From: Ceratotherium simum simum
Taxonomy: Eukaryota > Chordata > Mammalia > Perissodactyla > Rhinocerotidae
Length of the DNA: 64,000 nt
Direction: 5' to 3'
Assembly (NCBI RefSeq): GCF_000283155.1
Contig: NW_004454182.1
Location: 4,653,564 to 4,717,563 of the forward strand
The notes beneath the pieces are model-generated. The model did not search any database and was not told the origin of the DNA. It saw nothing but the letters and a program-made list of their open reading frames with translations. Position numbers and translations under genes: made by a program. Below, piece by piece: positions 22,114 through 32,065 of the stretch; the first letter of the stretch is position 1, and each line of letters starts with the position of its first letter.

Positions 22114-23758
22114 GAATTATTTCAGTAAAACAAAAATTATGTGGACAGAAGCATTCTTCAGTCTTTTTGAGAAGGCGTTGAGAGGCAAGTGTATCCCTCT
22201 TGAATATTGAACACTGAACATCCTTAGAAATCAGGAAATTAGAATTTTGTTTGTTTACCACATCTATTTTTATAACTACACAATAACCAGTTGATGGAAT
22301 AAATGTTTTTGTGTTTAAGCCAATACTGTCTACTCAGCTTGGAAAAGTCCGTTTTAGAAGAAAGGAATCAGACATATGGTCCCTGTATAAGGTACAAGCT
22401 CTCTGTCCCTTTTCTGCAATGGCCCACATAGACAACTAAATATATTTTCTGAAAAGCCACTTTTCTTGAATTTGAAAATGGTTATTAATAATAAAAGATT
22501 TTCCAGGAAAATTAAATTTGGCCTTTTGCTATATACTTTTATAGCCTTTCCAAAAAATGACCATCAGAAAAGTTTGCTTTATATGTTATATATAAACATT
22601 TCTATTTGAAATGTAGTTCTTAAGTAAAATGTTTTTAAAAAGCTTCTGGAAATAATAAAATATTAAATGTGTTTAGATGTGCTCATTTGTGACATATGGT
22701 AGCCTATTTATACCTATAAGACTAAATATGCAAGTTATAATTAGTTTAGTCAATTTTTATACTCAATTGTAAAATTAATGCATATAATTTAGGTATTGTG
22801 GCTTTAAAGATGTATACCTTCACACAGGCTATATTTCAGTGAATAATATTTGTCAACTCAGAATGTTAAAAATATGTATATAACATAGAGGTAGTTGAAA
22901 GTGCTGTTTAACTTTTAAAAAGGATGACTGTTTTTGTTGTTCATTTCAAAAACATTTAAGCAGTAGAGAAAACCCTTGGACATCTAGAAGTCTGCATCCT
23001 AGACATTTTATCTGTAAAGATGAAAATGGTAAGTGCACTTAAAAGTTACCTTTGGTATTTTCAAAGACAGCAGAGAATTTTACTTTGCATATTGCGTATC
23101 TTGCTTCTCATATGCTTCAAAGGATTAAACACCAAAGTCCTCTATTAAAGGCAGCTGCTTTCTATGATTTTGATATCGGCCTCAATATTCTTGATAGAAA
23201 TTCTGATCAAGGTAACATCAGGAGCCACAGACATAAATGAGTTTTCTGCTGTTCCCCTACGTGGTTTTTAAAAACAACATGTGTCTTTGTTTATCTTGTA
23301 TTATAGAAAAGGCAAGTATAAGAGATGTATCCCAAGGAATATTTTTTCGTTACTCTTTGTTTTCCCAATTCTGCTACTTGCTCATTTGAAGAAAAGATTA
23401 TAATAGCTAAGTTGAAAAGTGATTTATTCCTCTACAAAATAAAAAGCTGAAATCTGACTGGCACTCTGATTAGAAGTGTATAGATGGGACTGGAAACAAA
23501 TTTCTGTTACATGGTTGTGCCTTCTTTTAGTTCTGAGTGGGTGTGGATTTCTGCTCCCATAATGTGTTAAATGGAGGTGAATAGACAGTTATAGCTGGTT
23601 GTGAGCCCTGGCCCTTATCACTACAAACTAAAGGCAAAGCACAGGGACACAACTGGGTTCAGGAAAATGAGAAAAATATGCTCTTAGTTTAAGTTTCTTT
23701 CCAAATATGTTAAAAGGTGCTCATGCCTTTGATTCTAACAACACATTGCCCGTAAATC
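22114..23758. other. Unassigned sequence
   Basis: AT-rich text with no recognised repeat family and only short frames. The plus-strand frame at 23052-23240 has no recognisable motif. It lies between a hAT MITE and an ERE SINE. Confidence 0.45.
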
Positions 23759-23771
23759 AAAAGACACTCAG

Positions 23772-23957
23772 GGCCAGACCCATGGCCTAGTGGTTAAGTT
23801 TGGTGTGCTCCGCTTTGGTGCCCCGGGGTTCGGTTTCCGAGTGCGGACCTACACCGCTTGTCAGTGGCCATGCTGTGGCGGCAACGCACATGCAAAATAC
23901 AAGAAGCTTGGCACAGATATTAGCTCAGGGCAAATCTTCCTCAGCGAAAAAAAAAAA
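23772..23957 (+). mobile_element. ERE-type SINE, shortened
   Basis: The head is ggccagacccatggcctagt, with A-box-like ggcctagtggttaagt and B-box-like ggggttcggtttccg. The body is short ('cagtggccatgctgtggcgg', 'caacgcacatgcaaaatac'), with one tail module (gatattagctcagggcaaat) and a poly-A ending at 23957. Flanking duplications are aaaagacactcag on the left and aaaagactctcaag on the right. About 100 bases of the usual body are missing. Confidence 0.93.
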
Positions 23958-24344
23958 GACTCTCAAGGTAACAGGTTATCTAATTGTCCTAAATGTGAGG
24001 GGTCATTCTCCTCATAATTTTCTAATCACCAAATTTTAAACATTTGATTTCCAGCTTAATATTGCTTAGAATTTCCTTTCAGATATTTTGATTGGACAGA
24101 TAGATTTTTAATTTTGATTATGATTAAATATTTTATATATAAGAACCATAAGTCTGTAACCTGAATTACATAGTGAAGAGGAAAAAAATAGATATTTCCT
24201 TTCATTTAGTATCTTCCCTCCTGCCAAATGGGAATTATTAAGTTGAGAAAGGGAGAGACAAAATTAGTGAATGTTGAATAAACATAATGGTCTGAGATAA
24301 AATGAACTACCCCCCTTCCCATTTCAAACATATAACATTTTAAA

Positions 24345-24400
24345 CACATACATGCACTCACGTGTACACACACACACGCACATGCACACACGTGTGCACA
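24345..24400. repeat. Alternating CA/CG/TG purine-pyrimidine tract
   Basis: A nearly unbroken alternation of purines and pyrimidines, with CACGTG and CACGCACATG steps around 24360-24398. It is a decayed CA repeat that gained CpG steps, the kind of sequence that can adopt Z-DNA. Confidence 0.8.
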
Positions 24401-24539
24401 TACTCAAAGGGAATAAAAGTTAATATCAGCGTTCTAGGAAAAGAATCTCAACAAAAAGGGATAGAGATACTAAATCCCAGTGATTTGGGGGATTTGACTC
24501 CATGGATATAAACCTCAGTGGTTAGGGAGTTTAATTTGA

Positions 24540-27050
24540 ATATGTCTAAAGGAAATGAACACAGGTCTCAGAACTTCTGGAACTGGTTCTCTGGGACTGA
24601 GACTCATTCCAAAGAGCCAAGAGCCTCAAGTGCTAATGCCTCTGCAAAACAGAGATGAGAAAAGAGATGGAAAATTTGCTTCCAACCTGGGGAAGCAGCA
24701 CACGGATTTGCAATCTGGTCTCTGCATAAGTGTGGGCTGAATTTGCATTTCGCCTTGTTTTAGGACCTCATGCCAAGACAAGGAAAACTTGTTTGAAAAC
24801 CATAAAACCACCAGAGCCCTGGCAGAGGCAAACATCAAATAGTTCTCTCTGAATGTATTAGGAAGAAAATTCAAGAATCACAATAAACAAGGCAGTTAAC
24901 ACTGGAAGAACCTTATATAATGAGATAATAATCTGAAAGAGATTATAGTATCTTTACAATGTTTACAGATATAAAATAAACTACATCAACTGTAGAACAA
25001 GAAAAATATGCAAACAAAAAAGAACAAATTGGTAAAAGGAGCAAAAAGAAATTCTAGAAATAAAATGATAGGTATAGAAATAAAAATCCTATTGCATCGA
25101 TTAAACAGTAAGGTATACATAGCTGAAAAGAGAACTAATACACTGAAAGATCTGTAGAAATCCAATTTTTAAAAAACACTGAAATTAATGGATGGAGAAT
25201 ATAATGGGAAAGGTAGCTAGAATGGAAGAAATAATGAGAAGTTCCAGCATACATTTAAGAGAAGTTCCAAAGAACAAAATTTAGAGAATGAGGGAGTGGT
25301 ATTTCTCAGCAGATAATGCCAAATTATTTTTTAGAATTAAAAAATAAAATCAGTTCTCAGATTAAAATAGCTCCTTGGCTCCCAGGGGAGGTAAAGAAAA
25401 GGCATTCTACACCTAAATGCATCATAGAGAAATTGAAAACACTCAGTGAGAAAAGGAAAGTCATCAATCTGTAAGAGAAAAAATGAGGAACTACCTACAA
25501 GGAATAGAAAGTAATCTGTCAACATATTTTCATAATCAATAATAAGATGCTGAAGGCAATGGAATGATATCTTCAAATTATCAATGAAGAATAATGATTA
25601 GCCTAAACTCTATACATAGATAAGCAATTATTTCAAGAGTAGGGCCAAAATAAAATATTTTCTAACAAACACTAAGAGTTTTCTGGTTGTAGAGGCTGTC
25701 TTTAAAATGCCCCATCATTTCTTCCCTGAGATGGAGCCATTTCCCCATTGCAAGGTAGAGTCTGTTGCTCCATTCCCTTGAATCTCGCTGTCCTCTGTGG
25801 CTGCTGGACTAAGAGAGGCCGGTGGAAGTGACACGATGCCAGTTCTGAGCCAACCACTTCAGAGGAGTTGCAGCTTCCAATTTGGTTTCTTAAGGCCTTG
25901 AGTCACAATGTAAGAAGTCTGACCACCACGCTGGAGAGAGCACATGGACAAATCTCAAGGCAACGTGGAAAGAGAAGGGCCCAGCTGGGCTCAGCCATCT
26001 AGCTGTCCCTGGCAAAGTACCAACCTTGTGAGTGAAGCTGTCTTGGTACTTCTAGGCCAGCTCAGCTACATGGTGAACAGTATGAAGTGACACGGTGAAC
26101 ACCATGTGAAACAGCAGGATCAGCTACCCAAGCTCTGCCAGAAATTCTGAGACCCAAAACATGGAATAGAGTGAACTGGCAGTTGTATTTAGCCACTAAG
26201 TTTTGGGGTAGTTTGTCACAGCTATAGATAACCATGTGCTAGTTATTGATACTGGCTGAAAGAAATAATAAAGGATATACTTCAATAGGGAGGAAATTGA
26301 AGTCAGGAAGGAGGAAAGGATTGAAGATGCAATAAATATAAAGAAGTTGTTTAAACGTGTTGTTAACCCTAAATAACCATTGACTATTAACAAGAACAAA
26401 TTCAAAAACTACACAAAAAATTAGATGTAAAACAGTGAAGCTGACTCAATACAAGTAAAGGAAACAAAAATAAGAGCATAAGTTAATAGAATATTTTTAA
26501 AAATTTAGTTCTTTGAAAATAAGAATAAGATAGAAACTCCTAACAAATCTGATCCAGAGGAAAATAAATAAATAAAAAGGCCAATAAACAATCTAAGAAA
26601 TGGATGAGGCAATTAATAAAAAAAATTAATTTACGTTCAATAAATTTGAGTCTTCATTGAAATGGCCTGTGTTTTAAAAAAATATGAATTACTAAAATTA
26701 ATTTATAAATAAATAGGAAATCTTAATAGACCAATAATTATCAAAGTAATTGAATCTGTGTTGGAAATAATTATCCTCATGCCTTCAAAAAGTGTACTGG
26801 CTGCAAACATTTTTATCAGCAAATTCTACTGAAATTCAAAGCCTTACAGAATCTCTATCTTTAAAAACTTAGTACCAAAAATAGAAAAAGAAGGTTCTGA
26901 ATTTGCATAATCACTATACTACCACCACTACCACCCTCCCCCACTAAAAAAAATCCAAAAAATGAAAAATGAGGGCATTAAGAGGAATAAAAATAATAGT
27001 CAGCAAAGTTAGAGTATAAGATTGGAAATTCATTGTCATTATATATGTAA
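24540..27050 (+). mobile_element. Ancient L1/HAL1-type LINE on the plus strand, split by an LTR
   Basis: A-rich plus-strand text follows L1 wording: 'atgctgaaggcaatggaatg' and 'atatcttcaaattatcaatg' near 25550-25590, then 'taaaatattttctaacaaac' at 25650. After the LTR it resumes with 'ggctgaaagaaataataaag' and 'ggatatacttc', and at 26810-26860 shows 'atcagcaaattctactgaaattcaaag' in the ORF2 region. The LTR at 25688-26244 therefore inserted into this L1. There are many frame breaks and no ORF longer than a few dozen codons on its coding strand. Confidence 0.7.
25688..26244 (+). mobile_element. MaLR LTR, MLT1-like, nested in L1
   Basis: The right part reads 'tatttagccactaagttttg' then 'gggtagtttgtcacagctat' and 'agataac', which is the MLT1-type 3' end. 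The middle has 'gagagaagggcccagctggg'-like and 'tcagccatctagctgtccct' wording. L1 text lies on both sides, so it is a solo LTR with no internal region. Ends are approximate and the target duplication was not resolved. It is an old endogenous-retrovirus-like remnant with no coding capacity. Confidence 0.75.
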
Positions 27051-27443
27051 AGATATAGCTTCACTTTTGTAGAAAAAAGCTGAGAGAGACAGTTTTTATT
27101 CCTATATACCAGATTAATTTTACTCCAATATATGCAGTTTTCATGAATAATATCATTTTGGAAGTTTCTGCACTAGATAGTAAGAGCATTAATTGTTTCT
27201 TTTTATTATCTCCAAACATTATTGAAGTAGACAGAAATGGAGCCTTAAACAAAAAATATAGTTTGTCAAGTAAATAGTTTTTAACATGGGAGACTTCAAT
27301 GGGAGAGAAATGGAAATGAATAATCAGAAATCTATATAAAGAGCCGCCATTATGATACTGCATCATGTAAGGAAGGCTGATGAATGAAAGGATTATTAGG
27401 AAACATCAGCCCATAGAAATCTGACTTACATCATCAGAGAGTA

Positions 27444-27790
27444 TGCTATAGACTGAATGTGGTGTCCCCCCAAAATCCATACACTGATGCCCTAAATCTC
27501 AATGTGATGGTATGTGGATGTGGGACCTTTGGGAGGTGATTAGGTCATGAGGATGGAGCCCTCATGAATGGGATTAGGGCCCTTATAAGAAGAGACATGA
27601 GGGAGACGATAACTTTCTCTATCATGTGAGACCATCTGCAAATGAGGAAGAGGGCTCTCATCAGACACCATATTTGCCTGCATTTTGATCTTGAACTTCC
27701 CAGTCTCCAGAACTGTGAGAAATAAAAGATTATTGTTGAAGCCCCCCAGTGTATGTTACTTTGTTATAGCAGCCCCAACTGACTAAAACA
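27444..27790 (+). mobile_element. MaLR-type solo LTR (MLT1/MST group)
   Basis: It begins tgctatagactgaatgtggt and ends ccaactgactaaaaca. In between are 'cctttgggaggtgattaggt', 'catgaatgggattagggccc', 'ctccagaactgtgagaaata' and 'actttgttatagcagcccca', a well-known layout of mammalian MaLR LTRs. The flanks gagta and gtgta fit a 5-bp duplication with one mismatch. There is no internal sequence, so it is a solo LTR. The exact subfamily is not assigned. Confidence 0.88.
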
Positions 27791-28359
27791 GTGTACCTGT
27801 CACTACAATAAGGATGGTGGAAATCTTTAGGGAATCTGGATGTTTTATTCTATCGAAGTGTGACACAGACAAAACAAAATAGTATACATTTAAATTACTA
27901 AGAATTTTTATCATGTTAACATTAAATAATTTTGAATTAGGATATTAAAGAATGCACAGTACCTTAAGAGTTAATACAGTAGCATAATCCACTTTTGTTT
28001 AAAAGTGTAAAATTCATGGTGATAGATTTTGGAAGAAAATGGATATTCATGGTAATCATTCTCAATTTATAATAATGGAACCACTGAAATGGAACATCTG
28101 AGCACATTTGCATATGTTGATACAAAATTATGAAGTTTTAATAAAACATTCTAAACTAAATACAAAAAAAATTCCTCCATGTGACAAAATTTATACAGTG
28201 AACTCTCCTGAAATATTCTAGGAAATTAAATTTATATCCATGTATCTTCCACTTAGTATACACTAGCATTTGTCTTTTTTTATTTTAAGCTTCAGAAATG
28301 TATGGCCTTTTCCATGCAGAAAGGATTCTAATCGTTAACAGATAATATGTAGCAGTTAT

Positions 28360-28510
28360 TCTAAGTGGGTTGCATATACTAATTGAATCTTGTAAGTGAG
28401 GTGTTGTTATTCTCCCCATTTAACAGAGAAGCAAACTGAATCCCAAAAAAGTTAGGTCACTTGCTTAAGATCACACAGTTAATAGCATCTGTGGGATGTT
28501 GCCCAAATGG
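28360..28510 (-). repeat. MIR SINE, antisense
   Basis: Antisense MIR phrases in order: 'gttgttattctccccattta', 'cagagaagcaaactgaatcc', 'ttaggtcacttgcttaagat' and 'cacacagttaatagc'. Good match to the core. Confidence 0.85.
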
Positions 28511-28869
28511 TCAGTAAAGAGCATGTGAGCCTTTTCAGATCTGTGTATTTATAAAGCAAGATGTTACTGCTGTTCCAACAGTGGTGGGTAATGAGGAAAT
28601 CAGTAAAACATTTATGTTCTGGTACTAAAGGCAGATGCTAAAGATAACCCTGTCTATTACCTTAGGTAGATTCACACATAGAATCAACAATCAGTCTTTT
28701 AAATAAATATGAAATATACCTGCTAGATTGGAAAGGAAAGGACGGCTTGTTGTTTTCTCAAAGCATTTAAATTGACTATCCTAATTGTGAAAACCTCATG
28801 AGCAAAGCTCATATCTTACTTATCTTTTAATCCTATGAGCCTAGCAACAAGTCTAACCCATTGGGCATG

Positions 28870-28985
28870 ATTGTTTTATGTATTCATTTATTATTTATTT
28901 ATATTCTATTTATTTTTATATTTAGATATTTATTTATATTTATTATATCATTACTTATTCATTGATCATTCATAATAATTGCTGT
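28870..28985. repeat. ATTT-rich low-complexity tract
   Basis: Degenerate TTTA/ATTT units such as 'tttattatttatttatattc' and 'tatttatttttatatttaga' fill the interval with almost no G or C. It borders a long L2 copy. Confidence 0.8.
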
Positions 28986-29135
28986 GTGTATTCATTTATA
29001 CATTAAATATTCATTGAGCTATTATTTCTCAAAACTGGGGATGCAACATGAATGAAACAAAAAATGTTTCTGCCCTCACAGAGCTTAAATTTTAGTGGGA
29101 ATAGACAGACAACACATGGTGAACAAATAAAAATA

Positions 29136-29345
29136 GAGTCATGCATCGCTTAATGACAGGGATGCGTTTTGAGAAATGCATCATTAGGTGATTTCATCGT
29201 TGTGCGATCACCATAGAGTGTACTTACACAAACCTACATGGTGTAGCCTACTACACACCTAGGCTATATGGTACTAATCTTAAGGGACAATCATCGTATA
29301 TGTGATCTGTAGTTGACTGAAAAGTCGTTATGCAGCACGTGACTG
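29136..29345. mobile_element. Tigger-type MITE, probably MER8-like
   Basis: The left end 'gagtcatgcatcgcttaatg' and the right end 'gcagcacgtgactg' are inverted matches of each other (consensus form cagtcatgc...). Inside are 'catagagtgtacttacacaa' and 'agcctactacacacctaggc'. A TA lies at 29134-29135, as expected for a Tc1/mariner-type target. A central part of the usual element is deleted. The family name is from memory. Confidence 0.75.
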
Positions 29346-29347
29346 GA

Positions 29348-29991
29348 CAGTTGATTCTCATTATTTGTGGTAGGTATGTTCTATAAAGTCACTGTGAACA
29401 TTGAATTAGTTACTACTGAACCATTATGTCTAGGGTAAATACTGGGTTACCTTTCTTAAGAGCCTCTGGTCACACCATTTTCATCAATCAATCAACATAT
29501 AACTTTGTTTTATGTGTGTTTCTTTTTAAAGACACCTTATACATTGTTGATTCACTAACATTAAATTCATGGCCAACAGCACTTTAACTCACTGAAGGAA
29601 GCTTATCTAACACGTGTATTTTCTCCATGAGGCACTTCACAGCTTAGGTTCTTCTGCTTAGGAACAGCAGACAGTACTTCAGCACTATGCTTGGAGGCCA
29701 TTTTAAACAGCAAAATCAACAACAAAAAGCACAAAAATGTGAAAAAAACACTGGCACTATATAGACCACGAAATGATTTCTTGTTTACAGTACAAGAGCT
29801 GAAACAAGGTAGGCTGTCACATTGTTCAACATCGGCTGGGAATGTGCACCTCAGGTTACAAATTTTTCACCACTCTGCGCATACCTGTGAATGACTGCAT
29901 AACACCACAGTATTGATTTGGGGTTACAAAGAAATTTTAGCGAGTAAGTGAACTTGCAAATATGGAATCTGTGAATAATGAGGATCAACTG
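29348..29991. mobile_element. Second Tigger-type DNA transposon, family not assigned
   Basis: It begins cagttgattctcattatttg and ends with the inverted match aataatgaggatcaactg, giving terminal inverted repeats of about 20 bases. A TA at 29992-29993 follows. The inside has 'ggtcacaccattttcatcaa' and 'gcactatgcttggaggccat', which I recognise from a placental Tigger-like family. The frame at 29691-29894 is not transposase. Confidence 0.8.
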
Positions 29992-30904
29992 TACATTCTG
30001 TCAGAGATGTGCTAGCGCGAGAACAAAGCAGGGAAAGAAGGCCTCTCTGGAATGGTGGCATTGGAGCAAAGCCTGAAAGAGGGGAAGAGTCATGCAGATA
30101 CCAAAGGGAAGCACGTTCTGAGCAGAAGGAACAATGGCCATGATGCCCTAGCGTGTTTGAAATGTTTGAAGAACTGTAGCCAGTGTGGCTGGAGTGGGGT
30201 AAGCGAGGGCAGAGCCCAGGGGAATGAGGTTGGAGAGTTAGTCAAGAATAAGACCATGGGCAAACCTGTAGGCAATGGTAAGGACTTGAACTTTACTTCT
30301 GGGTGAAATGGCAAGTTACTGGAGTTTCGGCCAGGCACATGAATGAGTCTAACTTGAGTCTTATAGTACTCTTTCTGACTACTGGGTTGAGAATAGACCG
30401 TGGAGAGCCTTTTCCTATTAAAAAAACCTGTGGGTAACAGGTTAGAGGAATCCACTGGGATGAAGGAAGCTGGAGGTGATGGTGGCTTAGCTCGTGATTG
30501 TGGTGGTGAAGCTTGCACAACATGAAGAATGTAGTTTGGTAGAATAACTAAAAAGATTCCTTGATTGACTGGTGTGGCATACGAGAGCAAGAGAGAACTT
30601 GAGTATGAGTCCAACTGTTTGACCTGAGCAACTGAAAGGATAGAATTTCTATTTATTGAGGTAGGAAAGACTGTGGGAATAGCTGGGGATTGGGAAAGGG
30701 GAGAGCAGCAGGTGTTGAGTTTTGGTCAAAATTCAGGACTTATTAGACATCTGAGGGGAGATCTTTATTAAGCACTAAGATACGTTAGTTAGGAATTCAG
30801 TAAAAAAAACTATAAATATGTATTGAATTGATAAACATGCTCATTAATGAATACACCCATTGTATAACTTTCATTTTAGCCAGCTCATTGCTTAAAACAT
30901 GCTG

Positions 30905-31190
30905 CAGAAAGATTTAGAGTGGAAAAGTCGCTGGCTTCCAATCAGACAAACTGAATTTGAATTCTGGTTCTTCCACTTAGTTATCTAAAATATTGTAGAA
31001 ATTAACTAATATACCAGAACTTGTTCTCCCTTATATAAAATGGACAAAATAATACCTTCTTAATTGGATAAATGGAGGGTTAAATTAAACATGAATTTAC
31101 GTATTCTTACATATTATACATTATTACCTATTATACGTAAATAAGAATTTATATACAATAGATACTCGATAAATGTAAGTTCCCTTCCAC
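30905..31190 (+). repeat. MIR SINE
   Basis: Plus-strand MIR order: 'ggcttccaatcagacaaact', 'gaatttgaattctggttctt', 'ccacttagttatct', 'tataaaatggacaaaataat' and 'gatactcgataaatgtaagt'. There is an extra AT-rich insertion in the 3' half. Confidence 0.82.
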
Positions 31191-31884
31191 CATGCCCTAT
31201 AATTTCAAATAAAAAGTCTGGATAGCATGATACTATTTTTCTTACTATTTCCAAAATAAATAAATGGATAAATACACTCGTGACTTGAAGATGCTAAGTT
31301 CTCGAAAAGGGCAAATTTTAATTTAAGACAATAAGATTTGGTTAATGGCCTGAAAACCATGACTATACCAACACTTTCTCTCATCCACCGTTAAGTGATC
31401 ATGATATTCTTTTACACTTAGCCTGGACTTCAGAATCTTTCTTAACATACTTTTTATAAGTCTACTACCAAGAATCAATGAGATTAATATGTGTGTTAAA
31501 AATCTTATAGACAATAGAGGTTACTCAACAGCACAAAGTGAAACAATTTATTATATTAATAGTTAAAAATCAAAATATATTGAAATAAACTTTAAGAAGT
31601 TCTCAGGTAAAGTTTATTTCATTCAATGGTTAAACTCTTTTCATATAGCTATAACTTTTCACTCATTTGAATGCTTAATTCTTAGTATCCTGAAACTATT
31701 TCAATAGGGTATATTTTATTTGTAATAACATTTAAAATTCGTAGATTTGACTGAGTATTGCAGAAAATCATATTCAGAATTTGAAACTTTAAATGTAAGA
31801 ATATTCAAACAAGCAAAGGACATAGAGAAAATATTGATTGATAAGATGACAAAGTGTAATTTACTGAGTACAAACTTTGTATGA
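31191..31884. other. Unassigned AT-rich sequence
   Basis: Nothing recognised between two MIR copies. The short minus-strand frames at 31323-31514 and 31716-31901 lack any recognisable pattern. Confidence 0.45.
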
Positions 31885-32065
31885 TTTATGATGCTAAACA
31901 TTTTGCATGTAAAACCCTATTGAATCCTTATGACTAACCCATAATTATAACTATTTTACAGACAACAGGATTGAGGCTTAAAGGAAGTTGAGTTCATAAA
32001 GTTGGGAATTGGTTGATCTGGGTTCTGAAAACACCAGTGTTTTACTCCAAAGCTCTCTGTTCTGT
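31885..32065 (-). repeat. MIR SINE, antisense
   Basis: Antisense MIR wording: 'aaccctattgaatccttatg', 'aactattttacagacaacag', 'gattgaggcttaaaggaagt' and 'tgatctgggttctgaaaaca'. Confidence 0.8.

Larger units (their letters stand above)
28990..30790 (-). mobile_element. Long L2 LINE 3' region, antisense, with two nested DNA transposons
   Basis: 28990-29133 reads 'actggggatgcaacatgaat' and 'gccctcacagagcttaaatt', antisense L2. After the transposons it resumes at 29994 with 'gaaggcctctctggaatggt', 'ccagtgtggctggagtgggg', 'gtaggcaatggtaaggactt' and, near 30730, the remaining L2 text. The minus-strand frame of 174 codons at 30090-30614 lies on the L2 sense strand. Its PHWLQFFKHFKHARASWP stretch is the kind of nonsense product this L2 region commonly yields, not a reverse transcriptase. 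About 940 bases are L2 proper. Confidence 0.82.

Noticed and set aside
27444..27790. Intact endogenous retrovirus
   Set aside because: Only a solo LTR is present. No gag, pol or env-like text lies next to either LTR.
29691..29894. Plus-strand frame inside a DNA transposon, considered as a transposase remnant
   Set aside because: No DDE or helix-turn-helix pattern is visible, and the element is a short internally deleted form.
30090..30614. 174-codon minus-strand open frame, the longest in the window
   Set aside because: It lies on the sense strand of an L2 3' region, has no reverse-transcriptase motifs, and its Pro/Ser/Leu-rich text with a PHWLQFF-type stretch is typical of meaningless L2-derived translations.
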